DNA from: an uncultured Clostridia bacterium
GTDB taxonomy: Bacteria > Bacillota > Clostridia > UBA1381
NCBI GenBank assembly: GCA_944391635.1
Contig: CALXUL010000055.1
Location: forward strand, 1 to 5,037
Reading direction: 5' to 3'
Length of the DNA stretch: 5,037 nt
Shown here piece by piece: positions 1-5,037 of the stretch; the first letter of the stretch is position 1, and each line of letters opens with the position of its first letter. Position numbers and translations under genes: made by a program. Below the pieces are notes generated by a model, which saw nothing but the letters and a program-made list of their open reading frames with translations, was not told the origin of the DNA and ran no database searches.

Positions 1-9
1 GAATGTTAA
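1..9 (+). CDS. possible last codons of an upstream gene (unidentified)
   Basis: Reading from base 1 gives two sense codons and a TAA stop at 7-9, directly overlapping the ribosome binding site of rsgA. A stop placed like this fits the end of a co-transcribed upstream gene. In Bacillus and many Clostridia the gene before rsgA is prkC, a PASTA-domain Ser/Thr kinase, so that is the best guess from synteny alone. Two codons cannot identify a protein. Confidence 0.25.
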   Translation, partial: EC

Positions 10-13
10 GGAG
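8..13 (+). promoter_or_regulatory. ribosome binding site of rsgA (supports the TTG start)
   Basis: AAGGAG at 8-13 lies 9 nt before the TTG at 23. No ATG or GTG start lies in this frame between the site and the conserved RsgA N-terminus, so the site supports TTG as the initiation codon. It overlaps the probable stop codon of the preceding gene, which suggests translational coupling. Confidence 0.75.
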
Positions 14-22
14 CAAGTTGTT

Positions 23-880
23 TTGGAAGGAATAATTATAAAAGGTATCGGCGGATTTTATTATATAAAATCCGCCGATGCGAATATTACCGAATGCAGG
101 GCGCGAGGAATTTTTAGACGCAGTGGAATAAAGCCCACCGTAGGGGATAGGGTAGAATTTGAAAATGCAAATATAGAAAAAATATTTCCGAGGAAATCAT
201 ATTTAATACGTCCTGCTGTGGCAAATATTGATAATTTAGTAATAGTAATTGCTGCAAAAGACCCTGAACCTGATTTATTTTTGACGGACAAGCTTGCGGT
301 TGCGGCGGCATATTCAGGGATAAGACCTATAATCTGCATAAATAAATCTGACCTTGCCTGTGGTGATGCAATAGCCTGTATATATTCTGACGCAGGTTAT
401 GAAACGCTTATAATGTCATGCAAGGAGGAATCTGATACAAAGCCGCTTCTTGATATCATAGACGGAAAGGTTTCTGCGTTTGCAGGTTTGTCGGGAGTAG
501 GAAAATCAAGTATACTAAATATGATTACAGGTCAGAGTACAATGACCGGAGAAGTTTCAAAGATAAACCGCGGCAGGCATACGACAAGGCATGTTGAGCT
601 GTTTGAGATAAAAAAGGGTACGTATATACTTGATACTCCGGGGTTTAGTTCTTTGCTGCTTGGCGATATATGCGATATAAAGGCTCCAGAACTTGATGGA
701 TATTTTCCGGAATTTCAAGAGGGACTAAAGGAATGTAGGTTTAAAGGCTGCTCGCATATAAACGAACCTGAATGCGGCGTGAAAAGCAGGGTGGAGTGCG
801 GCAAAATATCACAGTTGCGATATGATAGTTATGTTCAGCTTTATACGCAGTTAAAACAGAAAAAGGAATGGGAAAAATAA
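23..880 (+). CDS. rsgA: ribosome small subunit-dependent GTPase RsgA
   Basis: A circularly permuted GTPase (285 aa; family about 290-350) that acts in the cytoplasm on late 30S subunit maturation, where the ribosome stimulates its GTP hydrolysis. The order of motifs is diagnostic. An N-terminal OB-fold (about residues 1-65, with the conserved RGIFR and PxVGDRVEF stretches) is followed by G4 NKSD (107-110), G5-like SCK (132-134), the P-loop GLSGVGKSS (155-163), the G2 region GRHTTRH (184-190) and G3 DTPG (204-207). A C-terminal zinc knuckle follows, with Cys238, Cys243, His245 and Cys251. All expected residues are present and the protein looks full length. The start is TTG, chosen because of the AAGGAG site 9 nt upstream. 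The gene ends by a one-base overlap with the preferred rpe start, as in the B. subtilis cpgA(rsgA)-rpe-thiN order. A long perfect hairpin covers codons 9-19. Identification is close to certain. Confidence 0.97.
   Translation: MEGIIIKGIGGFYYIKSADANITECRARGIFRRSGIKPTVGDRVEFENANIEKIFPRKSYLIRPAVANIDNLVIVIAAKDPEPDLFLTDKLAVAAAYSGIRPIICINKSDLACGDAIACIYSDAGYETLIMSCKEESDTKPLLDIIDGKVSAFAGLSGVGKSSILNMITGQSTMTGEVSKINRGRHTTRHVELFEIKKGTYILDTPGFSSLLLGDICDIKAPELDGYFPEFQEGLKECRFKGCSHINEPECGVKSRVECGKISQLRYDSYVQLYTQLKQKKEWEK
47..79. repeat. perfect 15-bp inverted repeat (hairpin) inside rsgA
   Basis: Bases 47-61 and 65-79 are exact reverse complements, separated by a 3-nt loop (62-64). A further G-T wobble (46/80) and a G-C pair (45/81) extend the stem to 17 pairs. 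It begins 24 nt after the first base of the rsgA start codon and covers codons 9-19 (Ile-Gly-Gly-Phe-Tyr-Tyr-Ile-Lys-Ser-Ala-Asp). The outer stem is GC-rich and the inner stem AT-rich. No T-run follows on the + strand, so it is not a standard terminator in that direction. It could shape rsgA mRNA structure or be a protein-binding palindrome; function is unknown. Confidence 0.85.
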
Positions 881-1533
881 TGGGGAAATTTATACTTGCG
901 CCGTCAATTTTGGCGGCGGATTTTACCTGTCTTGGAGAGCAGGTTGGAGTTTGTGAAGAAAGCGGCGCAAAGTGGCTGCATATTGATGTGATGGACGGAA
1001 TATTTGTGCCAAATATAAGCTTTGGTACAGTTGTATATGAAAAGCTAAGAAAAGTATCTAAACTTTTTTTTGATGTGCATTTGATGATAACCCAGCCGGA
1101 GCGTTATATAGACAGGTTTATAGATGCAGGAGCTGATGGTGTTACATTTCATATTGAAGCAACTAATAAGCCGGAAGAATGTATTGATATAATAAAAAAA
1201 CGCGGCAAAAAAGCTGGAATATCGATATGTCCGGGTACACCTGTATGTGAGATTGAAAAATATCTTGATAAGGTTGATATGGTTTTGGTAATGAGTGTAA
1301 ACCCGGGATATGGCGGTCAGAGTTATATTGATGATGTGAATGAAAAAATCACGTATCTCCGTAAGAAAATGGGAGAGAATTTCCATATACAGGTTGACGG
1401 AGGTATTTATAAAGAGAACATAAAGAATGTGGTAGATTGCGGTGCAGATGTAATTGTTGCAGGAACGGCGGTTTTTGGCGGTGATATTGCTGAAAATATC
1501 CGCAATCTGGAGGAAGCGGTATGCGGGCAGTGA
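880..1533 (+). CDS. rpe: ribulose-phosphate 3-epimerase
   Basis: Interconverts ribulose 5-phosphate and xylulose 5-phosphate in the cytoplasmic pentose phosphate pathway. It is a TIM-barrel enzyme with a divalent metal. Counting from ATG 880 (217 aa, normal for the family), visible motifs are APSILAADF (7-15), HIDVMDG (34-40), DVHLM (65-69), VMSVNPGYGGQ (137-147), QVDGG (171-175) and the phosphate-binding VAGTAVFG (193-200). The metal and acid-base residues expected from the family are His34, Asp36, His67 and Asp173, all present. An in-frame ATG at 868 would add four residues. I prefer 880 because it forms a TAATG stop-start overlap with rsgA, its N-terminus matches the usual family start, and no Shine-Dalgarno sits at a proper distance before 868. 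The 3' end overlaps thiN by 13 nt, so the three genes are probably translationally coupled. Confidence 0.96.
   Translation: MGKFILAPSILAADFTCLGEQVGVCEESGAKWLHIDVMDGIFVPNISFGTVVYEKLRKVSKLFFDVHLMITQPERYIDRFIDAGADGVTFHIEATNKPEECIDIIKKRGKKAGISICPGTPVCEIEKYLDKVDMVLVMSVNPGYGGQSYIDDVNEKITYLRKKMGENFHIQVDGGIYKENIKNVVDCGADVIVAGTAVFGGDIAENIRNLEEAVCGQ
1509..1513 (+). promoter_or_regulatory. ribosome binding site of thiN, inside rpe
   Basis: GGAGG at 1509-1513 lies within the last codons of rpe, 7 nt before the thiN ATG at 1521. It fixes the thiN start and confirms that the 13-nt overlap between the genes is real. Confidence 0.8.
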
Positions 1534-2138
1534 TTTTTGCAGGAGGCAGAATTTCTGATTATACATATATTAAAAGTCTGTTAAAGACAGATGATTATAT
1601 TATTGCAGCGGATTCCGGTTTTGCACATGTTAAAAAAATGGAGCTTTTTCCGGATGTGATGATAGGTGATATGGATTCGGTAAAAGATGAGTATAATGCA
1701 AAAGAAGTTATCAAGCTTGATGTTATGAAAGATGAAACCGATACCGAAGCCGCTGTGCGTGTAGCATTGGAAAAGGGAGCGGACTCAATACTTATTTTAG
1801 GTGCAATTGGCAGCCGTGCGGACCATACAATGGCAAATATTCTTTTGCTAAAAATGCTCTATGATATGAAAGTTGACGCACTTTTGTTAAATGAGAATAA
1901 TGAAATCAGATTTTTTGATAAAGAAATATCTGTTTGCGGAGTAAAAGGTGATACAATATCCATAATACCAATGTCAGATTTAATAGGAGTATATACGAAA
2001 GGTTTGTTTTATAAGCTTACAGGTGATATTTTAAAATTCGGCACATCACGGGGCGTAAGCAATGTTATGACGGATATAACCTGTAATGTTAAGGCAGAAA
2101 GCGGTTATGGGCTTATAATAAAAAGTCGCGATATTTAA
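1521..2138 (+). CDS. thiN: thiamine pyrophosphokinase (thiamine diphosphokinase)
   Basis: Transfers pyrophosphate from ATP to thiamine, giving thiamine diphosphate and AMP in one step; this is the salvage route for imported or recycled thiamine. The 205 aa length is typical of bacterial ThiN. Visible motifs are the N-terminal strand and glycine turn VIFAGG (4-9), AADSG (29-33), the acidic IGDMDS (48-53), KDETDTE (70-76), GAIGSRADH (94-102) followed by Asn106, and the C-terminal GTSRGVSN (174-181), which belongs to the thiamine-binding half. The Asp and Glu residues of the GDMDS and DETD motifs are those expected to bind Mg-ATP. The gene overlaps rpe by 13 nt, has its own GGAGG site, and keeps the rsgA-rpe-thiN order known from Bacillus. 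Its product is the cofactor of transketolase, which shares substrates with Rpe. No TPP riboswitch is visible here. Confidence 0.96.
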   Translation: MRAVIFAGGRISDYTYIKSLLKTDDYIIAADSGFAHVKKMELFPDVMIGDMDSVKDEYNAKEVIKLDVMKDETDTEAAVRVALEKGADSILILGAIGSRADHTMANILLLKMLYDMKVDALLLNENNEIRFFDKEISVCGVKGDTISIIPMSDLIGVYTKGLFYKLTGDILKFGTSRGVSNVMTDITCNVKAESGYGLIIKSRDI

Positions 2139-2153
2139 AAGTACGGATAGTTT

Positions 2154-2160
2154 AGGGAGG
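2154..2160 (+). promoter_or_regulatory. ribosome binding site of the cysteine desulfurase gene (decides a GTG start)
   Basis: AGGGAGG at 2154-2160 lies 8 nt before GTG 2169. The conserved YLDNAATT motif starts two codons after this GTG, and the overlapping TTG at 2167 runs straight into a TGA, so GTG 2169 is the only sensible start. The 30-nt gap after thiN shows no hairpin or convincing promoter. Confidence 0.8.
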
Positions 2161-2168
2161 AAAACCTT

Positions 2169-3296
2169 GTGATATATCTTGATAATGCTGCAACGACAAA
2201 ACCTTGCAAAGAAGCAATAGAGGCAGCAGAAGAGGCGTTTATCAATTTTGCAAATCCGTCAAGCCTGCACAGGCTTGGGCTTGAGGCTGAGAAGATGGTT
2301 TTATCTGCGCGCAAAGCTGTTGCAGCGTTGTGCGGCTGTGCGGATAGTGAAATTTATTTTACGTCGGGAGGCACAGAGTCGAATAATACCGTAATACGCG
2401 GTATAAAAGCGCCTAAAAAGAAGAACCATTTGATTACTACAAAAATAGAACACCCGTCAGTAAAAGAACCGTTTGAAATTATGAAGGAATCAGGCTTTAG
2501 AGTTGATTATATAGGCGTTGATGAGGACGGGACTATTAATCTTGATGAACTCTATGATAAGCTGGATAGTGAAACCGCGCTTGTAAGCGTTATGCACGTA
2601 AATAATGAAACCGGAACGGTGCAGCCTATTGATAAAATAAGCAAACTTATTAAACAAAGGACTGCCGGCGCATTTTTCCACGTTGACGCGGTTCAGAGTT
2701 ATGGTAAAATACCGTTTTTGCCGGAAAAATTAGGGGTGGATTTTGCATCTTTCAGCGCGCATAAAATTAATGGAATAAAAGGTATTGGTGCGCTATATGC
2801 AAAGTCCGCGAAAATACTTCCCTGGGCTGCCGGCGGAGGTCAGCAAAAAGGCATAAGGTCCGGAACGGAAAATGTTCCGGGGATTGCGGCATTTGGAGCG
2901 GCAGCAAAGTTTCATTTGAATAATAATGCATCAGAAATTGCAAGACTGCGCGGTTTGTTTTTAAAAAATATTGAGGAAAATATTCCGAATGTGAGGTATA
3001 ACGGGAGCAGAGTCGATTTTTCACCTTACATTTTAAATGTGTCATTTTTGGGAATAAAGGCTGAGATACTTTTGCATGCGCTTGAGTCAAGGGGTATATA
3101 TGTTTCGACCGGCTCTGCATGCTCATCTAATAAACCGATGCCAAGCCCGACGCTTGTCGCAATGGGAAGAACAAAGGAAGAAATTAATGGGGCAGTACGG
3201 TTTAGTTTTGACGATACGCTTACGGAAAATGATGTTAATGAAGCGGTAGCCGCTCTTTGCGATGAGGTGGCAAAAATTAGACAGGTAATGCGATAG
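2169..3296 (+). CDS. nifS: cysteine desulfurase, NifS/IscS type (class I), probable sulfur donor to ThiI
   Basis: A PLP-dependent enzyme (375 aa, family about 370-400) that removes sulfur from L-cysteine, giving alanine and an enzyme-bound persulfide. Visible motifs are YLDNAATT (3-10), TSGGTESNN (65-73), the PLP-stacking His95 in EHPSV, HVNNETG (143-149), HVDAVQ (171-176) with Asp173 for the PLP ring nitrogen, SFSAHK (194-199) with Schiff-base Lys199, and GIRSGTEN (228-235). The persulfide Cys318 sits in STGSACSS (313-320), a class I loop rather than the SufS RxGHHC type. It starts with GTG and lies 14 nt before thiI. This pairing matches B. subtilis nifZ-thiI, where the desulfurase is dedicated to tRNA 4-thiouridine synthesis. 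No iscU or other Fe-S scaffold gene is in the window, which favours that role over general Fe-S assembly. The family is certain; the specific partner is inferred from context. Confidence 0.95.
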   Translation: MIYLDNAATTKPCKEAIEAAEEAFINFANPSSLHRLGLEAEKMVLSARKAVAALCGCADSEIYFTSGGTESNNTVIRGIKAPKKKNHLITTKIEHPSVKEPFEIMKESGFRVDYIGVDEDGTINLDELYDKLDSETALVSVMHVNNETGTVQPIDKISKLIKQRTAGAFFHVDAVQSYGKIPFLPEKLGVDFASFSAHKINGIKGIGALYAKSAKILPWAAGGGQQKGIRSGTENVPGIAAFGAAAKFHLNNNASEIARLRGLFLKNIEENIPNVRYNGSRVDFSPYILNVSFLGIKAEILLHALESRGIYVSTGSACSSNKPMPSPTLVAMGRTKEEINGAVRFSFDDTLTENDVNEAVAALCDEVAKIRQVMR

Positions 3297-3297
3297 A

Positions 3298-3303
3298 GAG
3301 GGA
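3298..3303 (+). promoter_or_regulatory. ribosome binding site of thiI (supports the TTG start)
   Basis: GAGGGA at 3298-3303 begins two bases after the stop codon of the desulfurase gene and lies 7 nt before TTG 3311. The conserved ThiI start (ILVKYGEIILKGGNR) follows directly, so no other start is needed. Confidence 0.75.
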
Positions 3304-3310
3304 TTGGATT

Positions 3311-4486
3311 TTGAAAGAGATAATACTTGTAAAATACGGCGAAATAATATTAAAGGGTGGAAACCGCCCGGTTTTTGAACGCGCTTTGATGAAGAATATC
3401 AAAAATGCACTTCAAAATATTGCCGATATAAAAATGGATATTGCCCAGGCAACAATATATATTGAAACAGAGCCTGATAGGATGGATGCTGTTTGCGACA
3501 GGCTTGAAAAGGTATTTGGCATTGTTTCGGTTACAAGGGCATGTGTTTGTGAAAAGGATATAGAGAGCATAAAGTCGGCTGCTATATCTTATTTAAGCGG
3601 TGTAATGGAAAAGGGCACAAGTTTTAAAGTAGAAGCGAAGCGTTCGGATAAAAAATTTCCGCTTGACTCAATTAAAATAGCTCAGGAAGTCGGTGGGGCG
3701 ATAGATGATAATATAGAGGGGCTTGAGGTAGATGTTCATAACCCGGATGTGCTGGTACGCGTTGAAGTCCGCGATGCGGCTGCGTATGTTTACAGTACCC
3801 TTAATAAGCGTGCTGGAAGATGCGGTATGCCTACCGGTACAGGCGGAAAGGCAACACTTCTTTTGTCCGGAGGTATTGACAGTCCTGTGTCGGGATATAT
3901 GATAGCAAAGCGGGGCGTTGAGATTAATGCGGTAAACTTTTTCAGTTATCCGTATACCAGCGACCGTGCAAAGGAAAAGGTTATTGAGCTTGCAAGAATA
4001 CTGTCAGAATATACATCAAAGATAAATCTTTTTATTGTACCATTTACTGATATTCAGCTAAAAATACGAGATAAATGTCCATTTGAGCATATGACTCTTA
4101 TAATGCGCAGGTTTATGATGCGTATTGCGGAAATTGTAGCAAAAAAGACATCATCTGCAGCGCTTATTACAGGTGAAAGTGTTGGTCAGGTCGCAAGTCA
4201 GACTCTTGCTGCATTAAACGTCACAAACTATGTATGCAGTATGCCTGTTTTACGTCCTGTTATAGGAATGGACAAAAATGAAATCGTTAATATTGCAAGA
4301 GAGATAGGTACGTTTGAAACGTCGATACTGCCATATGAGGATTGTTGTACGGTATTTACGCCCAAGCATCCTACGACAAATCCCAAGCTGGACGTGATAG
4401 AAAAAAGCGAAAGAGTATTGGATGTAGACGAATTAATAAAAGAGGCAGTGGCAGGAATAGAAAAGATAGAAATTTATCCGGAATAA
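3311..4486 (+). CDS. thiI: tRNA 4-thiouridine synthetase ThiI (no rhodanese domain)
   Basis: Makes 4-thiouridine at position 8 of tRNA: it adenylates the uridine with ATP and then inserts sulfur received from a cysteine desulfurase. Domains in order are the N-terminal ferredoxin-like domain (about 1-75, with VKYGEIILKGGNR), the THUMP tRNA-binding domain (about 75-165, with FKVEAKRSDKKFP at 105-117), and the PP-loop ATPase with SGGIDSP (186-192) and GESVGQVASQT (288-298). A vicinal Cys345-Cys346 pair in YEDCCTVFTPKHP corresponds to the region of the catalytic cysteine Cys344 of E. coli ThiI. At 391 aa it lacks the C-terminal rhodanese domain of E. coli ThiI (482 aa), like the B. subtilis protein of about 400 aa. 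A role in thiazole synthesis is therefore less likely, and sulfur probably comes directly from the adjacent desulfurase. The start is TTG. The gap to pncC is 12 nt. Confidence 0.96.
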   Translation: MKEIILVKYGEIILKGGNRPVFERALMKNIKNALQNIADIKMDIAQATIYIETEPDRMDAVCDRLEKVFGIVSVTRACVCEKDIESIKSAAISYLSGVMEKGTSFKVEAKRSDKKFPLDSIKIAQEVGGAIDDNIEGLEVDVHNPDVLVRVEVRDAAAYVYSTLNKRAGRCGMPTGTGGKATLLLSGGIDSPVSGYMIAKRGVEINAVNFFSYPYTSDRAKEKVIELARILSEYTSKINLFIVPFTDIQLKIRDKCPFEHMTLIMRRFMMRIAEIVAKKTSSAALITGESVGQVASQTLAALNVTNYVCSMPVLRPVIGMDKNEIVNIAREIGTFETSILPYEDCCTVFTPKHPTTNPKLDVIEKSERVLDVDELIKEAVAGIEKIEIYPE

Positions 4487-4491
4487 AGGAG
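4486..4491 (+). promoter_or_regulatory. ribosome binding site of pncC
   Basis: AAGGAG at 4486-4491 begins on the last base of the thiI stop codon and lies 7 nt before ATG 4499. The strong site shows that the CinA-C domain is made as an independent protein rather than being the remnant of a longer CinA. Confidence 0.8.
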
Positions 4492-4498
4492 AAGAAAA

Positions 4499-4978
4499 AT
4501 GTCAGAAGCGGCATACAAAGCATTTAAGCTTTTAAGAGAAAAGGGACTTAAGATTTCAGCGGCGGAAAGCTGCACCGGTGGGATGTTTACTAAATTGCTT
4601 ACCGATTTTCCTGGCTCATCGGCTGTACTTGATTTAAGCGTTATCACATATGCAAATTCGGCAAAGGAAAAACTGCTTGGTGTGAGCAGACGCAGTATAG
4701 AAGAGTATGGGGTGGTAAGCAAAGAGGTAGCCTGCCAGATGGTAAAAGGGGCAGCACGCATATCAGGTGCTGATGTTGGTGTTGGTATTACTGGAATAGC
4801 CGGTCCGGATGGCGGAAGTGAATCAAAACCGGTAGGACTTGTCTGGACAGCAATTTTTTTCGGCGGCAATGTTTTTGCTTTTGAACTCCGTCTTTGCGGG
4901 ACGCGAGATGAGATACGCCGCAATACCTGCGAAATTGTATACAGCAATCTGTGTGATGTTATTAATAAAGAAATATAA
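4499..4978 (+). CDS. pncC: single-domain CinA C-terminal family protein, probable NMN amidohydrolase PncC
   Basis: Related to PncC, which deamidates nicotinamide mononucleotide to nicotinate mononucleotide, returning it to NAD synthesis. The 159 aa length equals one CinA-C domain. Visible motifs are AAESCTGG (21-28), whose Ser24 is at the position of the family's proposed nucleophile, VITYANSAKEKLLGV (48-62), GVVS (71-74), GITGIAGPDGGS (96-107), KPVGLV (110-115), and the C-terminal GTRDEIRRNT (134-143). All are in order, so the domain appears complete. Many Firmicutes carry a two-domain CinA of about 410 aa with an N-terminal MoCF-like pyrophosphatase domain; here thiI lies immediately upstream and that domain is absent. 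The family is sure. The NMN activity is inferred from homologues, and some stand-alone members have not been tested. Bases 4866-4895 (residues 123-133) reappear inverted at the window end. Confidence 0.92.
   Translation: MSEAAYKAFKLLREKGLKISAAESCTGGMFTKLLTDFPGSSAVLDLSVITYANSAKEKLLGVSRRSIEEYGVVSKEVACQMVKGAARISGADVGVGITGIAGPDGGSESKPVGLVWTAIFFGGNVFAFELRLCGTRDEIRRNTCEIVYSNLCDVINKEI
4866..4895 (+). repeat. inverted repeat, copy 1 (inside pncC)
   Basis: This 30-base stretch, encoding residues 123-133 of PncC, matches the reverse complement of 5008-5037. The first 23 bases are identical, there is one mismatch at 4889 (C against T), and six more bases match. It is the original copy, because it is in frame and fits the conserved protein on both sides. 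Confidence 0.9.
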
Positions 4979-5037
4979 AATATAACCTTTAAATAGATGG
5001 ACACAAGAAAGACAGAGTTCAAAAGCAAAAACATTGC
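4979..5037. other. downstream tail without a supported gene
   Basis: After the pncC stop the sequence is AT-rich to about 4996. No GC-rich hairpin plus T-run is visible, so no terminator can be called. An ATG at 4997 opens a frame to the window edge but has no Shine-Dalgarno, and its last ten codons fall in the inverted copy of pncC, so I do not call a gene. Confidence 0.6.
5008..5037 (-). repeat. inverted repeat, copy 2 (window end, probable fold-back)
   Basis: Reads on the minus strand as 29 of 30 bases of pncC 4895-4866, starting 29 bases after the pncC stop codon and running to the last base of the window. The 112 bases between the copies are unique, and the similarity stops abruptly at 5007. 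This is the shape of a strand-switch chimera or assembly fold-back, though a genuine genomic inverted repeat remains possible. Confidence 0.88.

Noticed and set aside
914..925. 12-base match (CGGCGGATTTTA) between rpe and the left arm of the rsgA hairpin at 49-60.
   Set aside because: A 12-base match is expected about once by chance in 5 kb, and here it encodes the conserved Ala-Ala-Asp-Phe of Rpe.
1064..1071. Run of eight T in rpe, and A7/A6 runs at 1194-1212, as possible frameshift sites.
   Set aside because: The frame continues correctly through conserved Rpe motifs on both sides, and no alternative frame product or stimulatory structure is apparent.
1045..1566. Minus-strand open frame of 173 codons opposite rpe.
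   Set aside because: Composition is that of an antisense frame of an AT-rich gene, it has no recognisable domain, and it lies over the catalytic core of rpe.
2260..2277. 7-bp stem with a 4-nt loop in the desulfurase gene (CAAGCCT / AGGCTTG).
   Set aside because: Short and within conserved codons (SSLHRLG); no T-run or regulatory context.
2860..2880. 7-bp inverted repeat with a 7-nt loop (CCGGAAC / GTTCCGG) in the desulfurase gene.
   Set aside because: It lies on the conserved SGTENVPG codons and is short enough to arise by chance.
4974..4986. TATAAA/TATAAC sequences after pncC as a -10 promoter element.
   Set aside because: No matching -35 element at 16-18 bp; such strings are common in AT-rich intergenic DNA.
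4474..5034. Long open frame on the minus strand (186 codons) across pncC.
   Set aside because: It is a shadow of pncC, starts inside the suspect inverted tail, and resembles no known family; pncC has the conserved motifs and the ribosome binding site.
4997..5037. Possible start of a downstream gene (ATG 4997, reading MDTRKTEFKSKN to the edge).
   Set aside because: There is no Shine-Dalgarno, it has only 13 codons, and most of its length is the inverted copy of pncC, so the frame may not exist in the genome.

Overview
The window looks like chromosomal core-metabolism DNA from a low-to-moderate GC Firmicute, most likely a member of the Clostridia. The reasons are the gene order rsgA-rpe-thiN (the block that follows prpC-prkC in Bacillus subtilis and relatives), strong AGGAGG-type ribosome binding sites, frequent TTG/GTG starts (three of six genes), heavy use of ATA and AAA codons, and a ThiI without a rhodanese domain. 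TAA, TAG and TGA all end plausible genes, so the genetic code is standard. I cannot name a genus.

Layout: all six genes lie on the + strand, tightly packed, with no recognisable terminator or convincing promoter between them, so they probably form one operon that is entered from upstream. Bases 1-9 are probably the end of an upstream gene. Then come rsgA (23-880), a ribosome-assembly GTPase; rpe (880-1533), ribulose-phosphate 3-epimerase; thiN (1521-2138), thiamine pyrophosphokinase; a NifS/IscS-type cysteine desulfurase (2169-3296); thiI (3311-4486), the tRNA 4-thiouridine synthetase; and a single-domain CinA-C/PncC-type NMN amidohydrolase (4499-4978). The last 59 bases contain no supported gene.

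Functionally, the desulfurase-thiI pair forms a sulfur relay (cysteine sulfur to enzyme persulfide to ThiI to tRNA s4U8). ThiN makes thiamine diphosphate, the cofactor of transketolase, which uses the pentose phosphates that Rpe interconverts. PncC recycles NMN into NAD synthesis. RsgA checks maturation of the 30S ribosomal subunit. These are housekeeping functions, and I see no sign of a new defence or mobile system.

Two structures are not explained by the genes. First, a perfect 15-bp inverted repeat with a 3-nt loop lies inside the first 20 codons of rsgA (47-79). Second, the last 30 bases of the window (5008-5037) are an inverted copy, 29 of 30 bases identical, of 4866-4895 inside pncC. 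The second runs exactly to the window edge and is most simply read as a fold-back chimera or assembly artefact, although a real inverted repeat is not excluded.
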